Under the pieces are notes generated by a model. It was not told the DNA's origin. It ran no database searches and saw nothing but the letters and a program-made list of their open reading frames with translations. Made by a program: the position numbers and the translations under genes. From Agarophyton chilense (Eukaryota > Rhodophyta > Florideophyceae > Gracilariales > Gracilariaceae), in assembly GCA_030374765.1 (NCBI GenBank), contig JARGXX010000113.1:310001-374000 (forward strand): 64,000 nucleotides of DNA, written 5' to 3'. Positions 44,281 through 55,350 of this stretch are shown here, in pieces (position 1 is the stretch's first letter; every line of letters begins with the position of its first letter).

Positions 44281-46250
44281 AAAACAATGAGATTGAATAC
44301 TAGTAAAATGGATTCGTTTCGGAAAGAACGAAGCAGACTGGGTAAACATCAAATTCTTACAGCAGATCGTGCCCGATCTTCTACTGCACTACCTTCAAAA
44401 GATGGCAAAAAATGGCTCACGAAGACAGCGAAGTTTTGATTGCGGCCATTGACACACAATAACCAAGTGAATTACTTGACTATAGGATATGTTGATGGCT
44501 GTGCATGTTCGTAGTCTTGCGTACGGGAATGATTTTCAAAACATTACTGATTCTGTCAGAGACCTAGCTTTTGTAGGTTTCTTTGTTTCAAATCAGCTGG
44601 GTGAACCACAGGGACACCCAGAACAGTAGGTGACCCTGTAACAAAATTTTCCAGAACGCGGCATAATACGTAGGCGTTCCCAGTGGGAAACACCGGAAGT
44701 AGAGACAGAGACATCCTTGGAGTAATATCCAAGGTTATCGTGCCTATCCACCCGTCTGCTCTACAGCGCTGAACTACTGCGATTAAGTTCCGAGTATCCC
44801 CCTGCTCTGATCAACACAGGCGAACGACACGGACCGGAACAAAAATCTACTGCCCCACACTCGTGATCAGATTCCATTCGTAGTCCAATGGTAGGTATGC
44901 CAGATACCCACACAGATCAAACACAGATCAAACAAGATGGGCCCTGCAGAACCACTCTTCCACGACGAACTATTCGACGACACTGAATTCGAAGTTCTGA
45001 TTGCAGCACAGCACCTCTTGCACTACATTATTTCTCGTCTGACCCCCTGGAAAGGCGGCGAACTACGCTATTGAGATGAACATAAATGTCCATTTGTTCT
45101 AATGCAATTAGTTACCGCTCAAAGAGTAATAGATCTCTTGGCATCGAGGCAAAGATGATCCTATCTGGTGTATATGAAGAAGTCCATTCGATGATGCGAC
45201 GAACAACTACAATCCGCCAATTGCCACTTTTGATTCTTCCACGAATGGTATTATTGAGTACACGGCTAACATATTTGAAAGACAACTGAAGGTGGATTTG
45301 TTGGAATCAAAGCTCAGTTCGAATGACGCCATTGATAACGGACGAGTGTATAGAGTTCAATTGGACAAAAAGGGCGATGCAAAGGAGGTGGAATCCTTGT
45401 ACGAAGGGAGCGGACTTTCTATTGCGATGTCTCCGTGGGGGATCTGATCATGCCTAAGATATACGAGGGACGGATTATGGTTTCAAAGGCGCATTAAGAG
45501 AGACGGCGAGACGTAGAAATGATTGCCGCGACTCCATTTAGTGGAGAGAAGGAGGGGAATGTAGTATTTGTCACTGGTTGGGGCTTTGATGAGGATCTTA
45601 CTGCGCTGTTTGAGGGCAAGGCTTGCTTAAATGTTTCGCAGCGAGGCCCTGAGAGCTTCAAACGCGTAGTTCCAGAGGGAGAAGGAGAGAAGAGTGTGGC
45701 GGTGGAAGCAGTTGTTGGTGATAGACGGCGGTTGAAGAGTGGCAAGGGCTTTGACTATCGGTTCATGCACATAAGAAGAGTATGACTGAGAAATTTTGTG
45801 GACTGTACCGAGGGCTTCCCTTAACCCTGGTAGAAGAATTAACATGTAATCCTCGGATGAAGTTGACAACTGGTAGCTTAACGTTTGAGAATGGCGGTTG
45901 TTTGCCGTTGTGGATGCTGCACGTAGGTGGCATGACTGGACGCCGACGTGGCAAGTCGCCCCGGCGGCTTCCGAGGGACTACTGGGTGTCGAGGATCACT
46001 ATTGGGAAATGGGTATGAAGGTCGCAGGCATGAAATACGGTATCACTGTATGTCAATTGGATACCAAGCGATAAGAGGGTCTTACTCAGAAAACTCTCTA
46101 ACACACTATGGAAGCCTGGAGAGGCACATCAGCACGTTTTGGAGCATCTGAAGGAATTATCGAACGAGCACCGAAGGAAGTAGTAGGAGAAGAAGCAGTT
46201 CAGGTGTATCCAGGAGAAGGAACATTTTTAAGTAGTTGACCACGCGTAAT
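44281..46250. other. Unresolved region with short coding-like relics
   Basis: A 45-codon ORF starts at the ATG at 44937 (MGPAEPLFHDELFDDTEFEV) after a repeated ACACAGATCAA. A frame without a usable start at about 45150-45450 (+) reads NNYNPPIATFDSSTNGIIEY, FERQLKVDLLESKLSSND and LYEGSGLSIAMSPW. A further plus-strand segment at about 45970-46180 reads GVEDHYWEMGMKVAGMKYGI and RKLSNTLWKPGEAHQHVLEH. These look like pieces of one or more decayed genes on the plus strand, but I cannot name them. Confidence 0.35.
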
Positions 46251-46279
46251 ATGTAAACCGCACGTTAAAAGAAGCTCAA

Positions 46280-47531
46280 ACTAACAATCTCTATCTTCGA
46301 CCCCTTCTACCCCATAGACCTGCTGACAGAACAACTCATACCTCCTTTCCACTTTTTCTAAAGCGTTCTTGGCAATCTTAACGAACGTAGGATTGTTAGA
46401 CTTCTGTGCTCGTTTGTATCACATAACACTCTTTTCCAGGCATCCCATCAATTGCCCATCCAGATCGACCTCATTGAATATCTTATGTTCCGCCCGTTCA
46501 GTTGTAGCGCTTTTTTCCTTCTCTCTCTTAAACTGTTCTTTCACAATGGGAACTATGGCCTCCGATGCGAAACCAATTCTAGTCACTGTCCTACTCAAGT
46601 TCTCGACGTTTTCCTCGATTTTCCCACTACTCCGCTTTCTTCGAGGTCTTTTACGCGCCACCCGCTCTTGAAAAACAGAAACGCCTTCTTCATAGCCACC
46701 ATCGTCATGCTCAATTAATTTGGATGCCTCACTCAGTGGGTTAGTGTCTTCCATAGGAGTACAAACTCGACAAACAGTAAGAAAAAACATACACACGCTT
46801 TGAATCTGCTGTTAGATCTCCACTCGTCATAAACTTCAAAAACTGGGTAATCCGTGACACATCGTTCTGGCTAGAGGACGACCATCTATCGCAGACAATT
46901 GTGAACAGCTTCTTAACATTATAAAACTGATTCCGAAGATTAGAGGCAGGCCTAAACGCTAGAGGTTTTCGATTGGAGTCCGCTTCATCCACTCGACCAG
47001 CAAATATTTCACTTGTTTCAACCCTTATGTCGTTAAATCGGTTATCGAAAATAGTCCAAAACGAATCCCGGGAAACATTTGCATCCAGTTGGCCCTCGAA
47101 TGTTCTTATCCTATTGCAGTAGTTAAGGCGACACGAGCACGGGCATCAGAAGTATCGTTGGCGACGCCTACGGGTGAAGGTTCTTCAGTAAATCCCCTAC
47201 GGCGAATCTCCTCTCTGCAAAGCACTTAGGTCATATCTTTACCCTCCTCATCGGATACTGTGCTTATTAGGTCTTGCATGCCAAGAAAATTCTCAATTTC
47301 CCCACAACGAGAGATCGCAGCCATCCGCCACTCTCGAAATTTTGATAGCTCTTGTCTTCCACCCAGACAAGTTTCCAAATCCTTTCCTTTCGTACCCTCA
47401 ACGTAGAAAAATAAAACCAGACGTCCAACCAACTCCGATTTCGTGCGATGGCTGACTTTGAGCGAAAAGGCCTTGTTGTATTTCTTACTTGCAATGAAGT
47501 TACAGGAAAGTAAAGTCTGTTTCAAAATCAT
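46280..47531 (-). pseudogene. Myb/SANT-like locus, multi-exon or decayed
   Basis: An ATG at 47531 opens a 101-codon frame (KSELVGRLVLFFYVEGTKGK, EWRMAAISRCGEIENFLGMQ). A second block at about 47110-46800 reads RTFEGQLDANVSRDSFWTIF and NLRNQFYNVKKLFTIVCDRW, which resembles the Myb/SANT-like DNA-binding domains of plant and algal transposon or NAM-related proteins. The C-terminal block (46750-46290) is lysine/arginine-rich (RKRPRRKRSSGKIEENVENL), with one in-frame TGA at 46419-46421 before YKRAQKSNNPTFVKIAKNAL. Possible small introns (for example GTAGGC...AATAG at about 47170-47110) could join the blocks, but I cannot verify them. Either a real multi-exon gene or a transposon accessory gene in decay. 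Confidence 0.4.
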
Positions 47532-47571
47532 ATCCCTCGCGCAAATTTTCCAAACATCGACGTTTTGGCTA

Positions 47572-48588
47572 CAGTAAAACTAACAAAATCAGTGTGAAAA
47601 AATTTTCAAGTAAAAAAACTGTTTCAAAAACATAACCTTTATTGCATCCTTTTTATTCTAACGCGAGTTCAGTAGTTTATTTTTGCTTCTCTAGCCTGTA
47701 TAATACCTATAAAACGCTTTGGCATTGATTCTATAAAAGGATTGATAGCATTACAGTTAATCTTTTCCCAGCAATCTTTGATACAACTTTTTAGATCAAA
47801 AACTGTATCAAATTGCCTTCTTTGCCCATAAATCATTCGGGCCAACATTCCCCAAATGTTTTCGATAGGGTTGAGGTCAGAAAAGCGCGCAAGTCATTCT
47901 ATAAGCGACATATTTACACTATTGAACCACTGCTTTATAGAATTAGACATATGCACAGGTGCATTATCTTGCTGAAAAATGAATTCTTCTCCATGCATAA
48001 AGTATGAAAAAGGTAGAAGATAGTTTTCTAGAACCTCAGCATACTTCTTAAAGTTCATTTTAGTTACAACAAAAACCAAAAATTTCCTCATTTTTGTGTA
48101 CTGTAGTTAGTTTTGACGGTTGACTTTACGCCATATTGTAGATCTTGATAGAGGAAAATTTAGATTTTTGACAAATTTTCGGCAAGATGAAGTGTTGTGG
48201 AATACTTCCTGCTTAATTCCACGCTAACCGGCCACGGATAGTGACGTAGGACGGCCGGTTGAACGCTTTATTACGTATGTAGCGGGGTTTTTGATGAAGT
48301 TGCTGATTGTTTTTGGGCTGCGCTTGAGTTTTTGGGCTGCGCTTGAGTTTTCGGACTATATCTGCTGGAATCATACCCTGACCTACTAATTCCATGATTT
48401 TCAGCTGTTCAGAGCTTGTCAGAGGTGCCCCACGAGCCATAATTGAGCGAATGATTGTATAAAGAATATAATTTTGAAACAGTGATATTGACTTAGTGGT
48501 TTTTATTTGTTATTAAATGTGCTCTACAGTACGTGAAATGCCTTTTTGGCGCATTTTTTGGAAAGGGATATGTTTTTGAAATGCACTG
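47572..48588 (-). mobile_element. Short Tc1/mariner element
   Basis: 1,017 bp between TA dinucleotides (47570-47571 and 48589-48590), with CAGT at each end. TIR similarity is imperfect beyond CAGT, with TTTCAAAAACATA shared further in. It encodes a broken Tc1-type transposase on the minus strand and is shorter than the first Tc1 element because of an internal deletion. Confidence 0.75.
47640..48440 (-). pseudogene. Tc1/mariner transposase with internal deletion
   Basis: The ATG at 48440 opens a helix-turn-helix (MARGAPLTSSEQLKIMELVG, QGMIPADIVRKLKRSP), interrupted by a 20-bp tandem duplication near 48314-48352 and by stops. From 48091 a frame reads TKMNFKKYAEVLENYLLPFS, FQQDNAPVHMSNSIKQWF (second catalytic aspartate intact), a TGA at 47894-47896, then FSDLNPIENIWGMLARMIYG with the third acidic site, and a C-terminus near 47645. 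The segment with the first catalytic aspartate (SDEK.FNLDG in the family) is absent, so it is inactive by deletion as well as by stops. Confidence 0.8.
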
Positions 48589-48612
48589 TAGATAGGTATA
48601 TATAGCCATCAG

Positions 48613-48622
48613 CCTTTTTATA
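48613..48622 (-). promoter_or_regulatory. TATA box upstream of the Tc1 insertion
   Basis: TATAAAAAGG on the minus strand, followed by TATATATA 15 bp below, ends about 25 bp before the Tc1 element. The nearest downstream ATG beyond the transposon is that of the Myb-like locus (47531). It may be that gene's promoter, now separated by the Tc1 copy. Confidence 0.35.
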
Positions 48623-48649
48623 CTCTCAGGCTGTAGAAAAGAATGAGAG

Positions 48650-49960
48650 GTTTGAGAAGTTATAGCGGATGTTGCGGGTGACGAGTGCTGACGGTCTACG
48701 GCATGTGAAACAAACAACACATCTTGGTTCCGAGGGATGCTTGTTTGCAAGGCAGAGTGTTTGCGAGGACTGCGTCGCAGAAAGTTTAGTAGTATTGGGG
48801 CGGGAGAGGTGGCATTATTGTTGATGGAGGGTTGGTGTAGAGATGGAGGCAACTGCTGTTGTTGTTGAGAAATGTCGAAGCGTATACTCGGAACAAATAG
48901 GAAGGTAAACTGGGCAGGCGCGTCCCCCGCGCACAAGGGAACGTAGATTAGTGAACTCTATTCCAGTGAAATGGAAGGTGGGTTGCCAATATTGTTTTGC
49001 TTCCAAACAGCGCAGAAAGTGGAGCAAAATGGAAGTGAAGTGGTCCAAATTCTTAAATACCTGGCCGGGACGAAACCAAGTGGCGGGGAATAATTCAAGG
49101 AGGGAAAAAGAATTACAGAGTCGTAGCATAGGGAACCGATAGGGTCAGTTCTCTCGTTCTTTAAGAAAACCTCCATTTGACCTATAAAATGCCGTCACGC
49201 GTTCATACATGAACATGAGCAGGCTTGTTAAGAGCAGGCTTAACACTTCGAGCCCCACCGGCGCATCGTCATGAGGCGTTTTTAACTAGGCGTAAACGTA
49301 AAACTCTACCGTGAACCCTACCTTGAACGGGATTAATTTATTTTCCTCAAATAGTTTCTGTAAGACAGTGGGAGCCCCATGAGCCCAGGAGCTCACCGGT
49401 ACTGGACCGGAAAGGTTCTCATCTCTTTGGATTATACTGCACCGCGTTCTCTGCTTCCAAAGAGCATATGAACTGGGTTTGCAGAAAGGAAAGGAAACGA
49501 AGTAAAAAGTAAAATAATACTGTGGTAAGAGCTCACGATGCTCTTAGTTGAGAGCTACAATGATTATCACGCATCGGCTGAGTCGCATGTGACATTGAGA
49601 CGAGGTTTGCTTCGAACACCGGCGACAAAACCGATGGCTGTTTTCTGTTTGAATTGCGCGCCACTTTGGGGATCACCTTGCTTGAATGGGGTTATTGGGC
49701 GGACGGGGTTATGTAGGAGCAGACGTATTTTATACGATGAAAGGCGGTATACGACGAGGTCATTGGCAGGAAGAACATGTGCGTAAAAGGAGTAATGTTG
49801 CTGGGACCGAAATCAGAGCCTAGCTAGTAGGGATTTGGTTGGTTGTTCGTTTCACTTCGGCGACGTCGTGTCGATTGGGCACACCCCCCTGGCGAAGGCT
49901 CATTCTGTCAAGCTGCGTTTCCCAGGCGTCTGCGCGACGGTCTTTGACGCGCGACGCTTT
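48650..49960. other. Intergenic region before the sugar kinase gene
   Basis: A minus-strand open frame covers 48493-48936 but runs into the Tc1 element and is Ser/Gln-rich without a domain. Other frames are short. No repeat or RNA gene was recognised. The promoter of the kinase gene should lie in 49700-49960; I see no strong TATA box there. Confidence 0.35.
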
Positions 49961-49966
49961 TGTAAT

Positions 49967-52004
49967 ATGTCCTCGTTTGATCTCTTCGTCCCAGGTCGTC
50001 TTTGTCTGGCAGGCGAACATTCCGACTGGGCTGCCGCGTATCGTGGAACTTCTCCTCATATCACTATTGGTTCCGCTCTCGTCGTAGCTCTCAATCAAGG
50101 TCTGTACGCTTCAGTATCGCGTTCCTCTATTCTATCACTCTCCTCTCCTCTGGCCTCCACTATAACTGTGCCCTTCGAACAACTTCTGAAAGTTGCGCAG
50201 AGCGATTCTGTTTGGCGGTATGCGGCTGCGGTTGCATACATCATTCACACCCGTTTTAATGTGCCGGATGCGGTTCGCATCAGAATTGTACGAGAAACAC
50301 TGCCTCCACGAAAGGGGTTGAGTTCTTCTGCGGCTGTTTGTGTGCTTGTTGCACGGGCTTATAATTTTACCTACGGTCTTTCGCTGACGGAAGCTGGAGA
50401 GATGGAGATTGCATATCAGGGTGAGCGACTCACGGGAAGTGCGTGTGGGCGGATGGATCAAATTGTCGCGATAGGAGCGGGTCGAACAGCTCACATGATC
50501 TTCGATGGAGAACATGTTTCTCACAAAGTTCTTCCACATTCCGAAACTCTTATTCATGTCGTGATTGCCCAGGTTGGCACGAAGGATACTTCTGAGATCC
50601 TGCGCGGTTTGCATAAAGCATACCCGAGCCCAGATACAGAAGACAAGATCCGGCTGCAACAAGCGCTTGGCACAAAGAATTTGAGAATCCTACGGGCAAT
50701 GACCCAGGCGATAGGTAACGGTGATGCGCAAATGTTGGGCCATCTGATGACGGTTGCCCAGGCCACCTTTGACAATGCCGCCATTCCATTCTGTCCAAAG
50801 CAGCTCACAGCACCCAATCTCCACCGCGTTCTGCAAGATGCCGATGTTCTCCCTCTCGTTTACGGCGGCAAAGGAGGTACGTTGTGTCGTTTTCCACGCT
50901 TTTCTGGACAATGTCTAACACTACTTCTTTCTCACTTCATCAACAGTGGGGAGCCAGGGTGATGGTGCAGTTCAGTTCGTCGCTAAGAACAACGAAGCAG
51001 CTCAGCTCTTAGTCTCGGTTTTGTCTGATAAGTTGAAGACAGATCCGTTCGTGGTAAGCATAGGAAAAACGGATTCGACTCACACCGAAATCATACCTAG
51101 TATACACCCTCAAAGGCCTTTGTCAAAAGAATTGAAGCTAACGACAGCCGTCATTCCCGCCGCAGGATTCGGTACCCGATTGTATCCAGCATCCAAAAGC
51201 ATTCGTCCAAAGGCATTATTTCCCATTGTAGATTCCGACGGATTTGCGAAACCGCTGCTTCTCCACTTGGTCGAACACTGTGCACAAGCAGAAATACACA
51301 GAATTATTGTTGTCGTCTCCCCTGGAGAGCAAGAAACTCGGGTTCGTGATGTGTTTAGGCCAGTATCGAGCGGGCTCTACAAGGCACTCAACCCACGCAT
51401 GCGACAGTATGCAGATCGTACAGCAAATCTCGGAAAACTTGTTGAAATCGATACTCAACCTAGTCCAAAGGGCTTCGGGCACGCCGTTTCATGTGCGAGA
51501 GTCGCTGACGGCGAACCGTTTTTACTTCTTCTAGGCGACGTGGTCTTTGATTCGGGTTCATCAAAAAAATCTTGTGTGCAACAAGTTATAGAGGCGTACA
51601 ACAGAAACCCTTCAAGGTCTGTCATCGGCGTCACTCAAGTAGCCACTTCTGAAGCCGGTGCATATGGGGTAGTAAAGGCGGCGAAAGAACTACAGCCAAA
51701 TGGAGAGCGCGTAGCAATCAGAGAGATAGTGGAGAAGCCGGACGCAGAAGAGGCAAAATCACTAAGTTGCAACGATGTGTGTAGTATTGTGCTCGGACCT
51801 TATGCGTTCGCCCCGCTTCTGTTGAAACTACTGCGTGAAGATGTTGAAGCTGACAATAGCGTGAAAGGAGAGATACAATTGACTCCTACAATGTCTTCAG
51901 TTTTAAAGGAGGAAGGAATGGATGCCATACTATTGGATGGCTGCGCACATGACACTGGAAACGCAGTAGACTACAGGCGGACGATATGCGAGTTGGGTGT
52001 CTGA
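49967..52004 (+). CDS. Fused GHMP sugar kinase - sugar nucleotidyltransferase (two exons)
   Basis: Exons 49967-50876 and 50947-52004, 655 aa. Residues 1-350 are a GHMP kinase: PGRLCLAGEHSDW (9-21), the ATP-binding PPRKGLSSSAA (113-123), GSACGRMDQ (157-165) and motif 3 GGKGVGSQGDG (about 300-310). Motif 3 is only complete after splicing, which supports the intron. Residues 368-655 are a GalU/RfbA-like nucleotidyltransferase: AAGFGTRLYP (375-384), RPKALFPIVD, LLLLGDVVFD, VEKPD and GEIQLTP. The protein should phosphorylate a sugar at C1 and turn the sugar-1-phosphate into a UDP- or GDP-sugar, a salvage route feeding wall-polysaccharide synthesis. The substrate (galactose, arabinose, glucuronate or fucose) is not decided. 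An ATG at 49967 begins the conserved region. Plant FKGP also joins these activities, but in the opposite order. Intact, so a host gene. Confidence 0.85.
50877..50946 (+). other. 70-nt intron in the kinase-nucleotidyltransferase gene
   Basis: GTACGT donor, CTAAC branch-like motif about 30 nt before the end, and CAACAG acceptor. Removal restores GHMP motif 3 and joins two open frames. Without removal the kinase frame continues into a non-conserved tail and stops at 50962. Confidence 0.85.
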
Positions 52005-52920
52005 TTCTTACGCATCCAATTGATATCAGTGGAGAGATCTTGGCGGCGAAACTGCAGCTCTCACAAGGAAGATAACTAGTTACCCGTCGCACCTCAAGAA
52101 TGGTTCCAAAATATCCGAGGCTTTCCTTAAGGACCAACACAGAAACATCGTATATCACCGCAGCGAGGGCATAGATGACTCTTTTCAGATGCACATCAGT
52201 GCAGCACGCACTGTGTGGTGTGATAGATTTCGTAGTTTGCGAAACAAAAATAGTCGATAGAGCACAATTGAACATTCTCCTTCAATCTCAAGAGCTTTTC
52301 AGGAAGGGGGGCATGACTTTAAGGGTCTCCTTGCACAAGAGTGACAATTTCGTCACTCTGCAGACCTGCCTACGTACGAAAGCTTCAGATGCTCTTCATC
52401 GCGTGATGAAGTACCCACCTTTTTGCAGATTGTAACCCTCGCTTGGGAGTAGTACATACTATCTGGAACTCCTCCACATGATCATCATGATGATTTGATC
52501 ATTCGAAATATTATGTAGCCATAACTGATATATCACTTGCGCCGAAAAATAAAGTTGTAGATTGCATACCGTAAGGATGACAGGTTCGCTACAATAAGGA
52601 TACTGAGGATGAGACCCTGGTAAAATATGAGCACTGTTCACGATGTTTTGTAGCTTGTGAAACGGATACTTTCCTTCAGTGCGAGCAACATGAAAACTCA
52701 CATCGTTTGTCTTGTACGCATGGGCCGTCGTGCCTGCACTTTGTGACGACAACCGTTCGAGAAGAAAGACACTGTGCGGCAGGCAATGCGGCGGCAGGCG
52801 ATGTGGCGTGTTTGTGCGTTTTTGAACTCGCGGAACCTTCGGATATTTCCGCATTGGGATTGAAGATTTTGCAGCACTGGTTTACTGTACAAGCGCACCT
52901 GTATCTACAAGGGTTCAATT
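52005..52920. other. Intergenic region between the kinase and helicase genes
   Basis: Short frames exist on both strands, for example an 86-codon ATG frame at 52175-52435 (+) and an overlapping minus-strand frame at 51886-52275, without recognisable domains. It should contain the terminator of the kinase gene and the promoter of the helicase gene. Confidence 0.35.
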
Positions 52921-53002
52921 TAATTTGATGTCGGGGCAAGTGCATCCAAAGCATATGGACCAACGCCGGGGCGCGAAGAGGTGTCCTTTAACTTCGTCGG
53001 CG

Positions 53003-54550
53003 ATGATTCGATTGTTCTACAGAACGGCAAAGCAGAGCTGGTTCTCTCGCCGTTTAAAGCCGCCCATTCGTCAGTGCTCTTCACTAACGTCAATCACCTC
53101 AAATCTTTCATCTCCGGCCATACCGTCTGCAGGAGCATCTTTTGATTCGCTGGGTTTACATACAGCTGTGCAAGATGCGTTATCAGCAAATGAAATACTT
53201 GAACCGACTGATATTCAAAAACAGGCTGCTCCTATTCTACTGGAGCGTAGAAATGCCGCTATTGCTGCTGAAACAGGCGCAGGAAAGACACTTGCGTATC
53301 TTACCCCACTGCTTTCAACCTTGAAGCAATCGGAAGTGAGGCCTAACGTTAATGGCCAGATCGGGAGTATGACTTTGTCCCCGATGCGTCCATCAATTCT
53401 GGTGTTAGTACCGACCAGGGAGTTGACAGCTCAGGTATTTTCAGTGACCAAGTCACTTTCGCACGTCGCAAAATTCCGGGTTCGAGCTGCCGTGGGCGGC
53501 CCTCAAAGTGCGCGATCACGACAGCGTCTTCGTGACTCTCCGGTGGATTTGATAGTCGGTACTCCCGGAAGCATCGAGAACATGCGTAACCAGCAACTAT
53601 TGTACCTTTCTCGTGTCTCGACAATAGTTTTAGATGAGGCTGACGAACTGATTTCAACAGATGCTGGATTCGGATCTCAGCTGACGGGATTAATGAATGT
53701 GCTACGTGAGAAAAAAGCCCAGTTCGTCTACTGCGCGGCTACGTTTTCGAATGCGATGGAAAATGGGTTGCGACGGTGGCATGCAGGAGACCTCGAAGTT
53801 GCTCGTGGAAGGCAATTGCATCGAGCAACGCCATCATCACGGGTGAAAACCACGTTCATCAGAGTCGACGGAGCTGGAGATGCAAAGCTGCAAAAACTCA
53901 TCGAATTGTTTTCCATGGTGAAGAAACGCGCACACCGCGGAAAGGTTCTGATCTTCTGTGACAGCATTAAGCGAAGAGAAACTGTTGTGCTGGAGCTGCG
54001 CTCAAGAGGGACAGATGTGGTTCACTTGTCTGGGGAGGGTCGGGACAGCCATGACCGAAACATAGACTGGGATGCATTTTCTTCAGGTCAAGTTTGGGTG
54101 GCTGTCTGCTCAAAGAGTTTTGGCAGAGGAATCGATGACCAAGAGATTAGTACCGTGATCCTGTTCGACGTGCCGATGACGGGGGGTGAATATCTTCATC
54201 GGATCGGGCGAATAAGGGGTTCTGGAAGGGCTTATGTTCTTGTGGGTAGACGAGAACAACCTATCGCTGAAGAGCTTTTTCTGTGTCATATCAAGGGACT
54301 GCCTATTGCAGGCGTAAGTCCTAAGAAAGCTTGGAAGGAATACACGGGTGCAGGATGTGACCGCATCGCTACAGACAAGGTTCTGAGGGTGGCGAGGTCG
54401 AAGAGACAAGCAAGGTGGGTAGATGAAAGACTCTCCGCGGATGGCACTTTCAGAGGAAGAAAGCGTCAAGTGAGACAAAGCAAGGGTGGCAACATGGGCG
54501 ATGATTTCTTGATTGCGAAGCACAACGGAAGACACCGGAGCGCAGTGTAA
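53003..54550 (+). CDS. DEAD-box RNA helicase, probably mitochondrial
   Basis: 515 aa, no intron. A Q-motif region (PTDIQKQAAPILLERRNAAI), motif I AETGAGKT (89-96), Ia VPTRELTAQV, Ib GTPGSIENM, II DEAD in VLDEADELI (about 210), III as AAT, IV VLIFCDS, V GRGIDD and VI HRIGRIRG (about 398) are all present in order. An ATP-dependent RNA-unwinding role is expected. The first ~40 residues (MIRLFYRTAKQSWFSRRLKP) are Arg/Ser-rich, lack acids and can form an amphipathic helix, so mitochondrial (or plastid) import is likely. An upstream in-frame ATG at 52928 would add 25 less typical residues. A basic Arg/Lys/Gly tail follows the helicase core. Intact host gene. Confidence 0.85.
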   Translation: MIRLFYRTAKQSWFSRRLKPPIRQCSSLTSITSNLSSPAIPSAGASFDSLGLHTAVQDALSANEILEPTDIQKQAAPILLERRNAAIAAETGAGKTLAYLTPLLSTLKQSEVRPNVNGQIGSMTLSPMRPSILVLVPTRELTAQVFSVTKSLSHVAKFRVRAAVGGPQSARSRQRLRDSPVDLIVGTPGSIENMRNQQLLYLSRVSTIVLDEADELISTDAGFGSQLTGLMNVLREKKAQFVYCAATFSNAMENGLRRWHAGDLEVARGRQLHRATPSSRVKTTFIRVDGAGDAKLQKLIELFSMVKKRAHRGKVLIFCDSIKRRETVVLELRSRGTDVVHLSGEGRDSHDRNIDWDAFSSGQVWVAVCSKSFGRGIDDQEISTVILFDVPMTGGEYLHRIGRIRGSGRAYVLVGRREQPIAEELFLCHIKGLPIAGVSPKKAWKEYTGAGCDRIATDKVLRVARSKRQARWVDERLSADGTFRGRKRQVRQSKGGNMGDDFLIAKHNGRHRSAV

Positions 54551-54766
54551 TATTTTGCACAAACCCAATGTTCATAGTGTCGCTCAGGGATTTGGTGACG
54601 AAGGGTGGATGCGTCCTAGCCTCAACCACTTTGAAAGGAAATCTAGGGGAAGGAGAAGGTTTTTGTTAAATTGCCGTGTTACACTGCTGATGTACTGATG
54701 GGCCCATGTGATGGATAAGAATCCCTTTCACAAGATTGCGCTGAGGCGTACGACTTGTTTGATTGT

Positions 54767-55350
54767 TCAACGCTTTCCGCCTTGCAGTTCTTGAAGATGA
54801 ACATTGGCAGCCCTTTGGGTTTCTCTCAGTTTCTCGATTTGCGGTATCTTCCTCTTTTCATTCTCAACCACCTTCTTCAAATGGATCGAAATGCATTCCA
54901 GCATATAGTTTGCACACTTGGTTATCTCATTGTGCATGTTTCCCACAATGAGGCAGATCCTCTGCTCATGGCCCTCCAGTCTGGCCAACGCATCCATAAG
55001 ATCAGCATCTATTGGGCGACTGTTACTGTCGAACACGAGAATTGGGCCGTTGTGATCCAAGTCAGAGGAGTCGTTTCGGCGAGAGTCAACCCTTCGCGTG
55101 TCAATGCGTCGAGACTCAGACATGCGCCTACCAGAAATTCTTCTCGTCTTCGAGCGTCCCTTGGAGATTGAGCTAGGCGTCTGTTTGTTTGAATTAAGAC
55201 GTGTCGTCAGAAAACATGTGAAGCGTGAAAGGAGTGATATTTTCTTACCGAGCAGCGAGCAAATAGAGGTTTGGACGGTGGCGGAATAGGTTTAGCGCTC
55301 TCTGGGATTGACATATTAGCAGTCCTTCGGGCGGTGTTTTGATTATCCAT
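54767..55350 (-). CDS. Small basic coiled-coil protein (two exons), unknown
   Basis: Exon 1 55350-55249, intron 55248-55181, exon 2 55180-54767; 171 aa. The start is the ATG at 55350 (MDNQNTARRTANMSIPESAK). The N-terminal half is Ser/Arg/Pro-rich and basic (SKGRSKTRRISGRRMSESRR). The C-terminal half is a predicted helix/coiled coil (DADLMDALARLEGHEQRICL, NEKRKIPQIEKLRETQRAAN). The intron has a GTAAGA donor, a TTAAT branch-like motif and an ACAG acceptor, and is 68 nt, almost the same as the kinase intron. Splicing joins two open frames. I do not recognise the family; a nucleic-acid-binding or scaffold role is only suggested by composition. It lies convergent to the helicase gene, 216 bp away. 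Confidence 0.6.
55181..55248 (-). other. 68-nt intron in the coiled-coil protein gene
   Basis: GTAAGA...AACAAACAG on the minus strand. Predicted from frame continuity and consensus splice sites; transcript data would confirm it. Confidence 0.6.

Noticed and set aside
48493..48936. 147-codon minus-strand ORF
   Set aside because: Its C-terminal third lies within the Tc1 terminal region and the rest is Ser/Gln-rich without domain; not supported as a gene.
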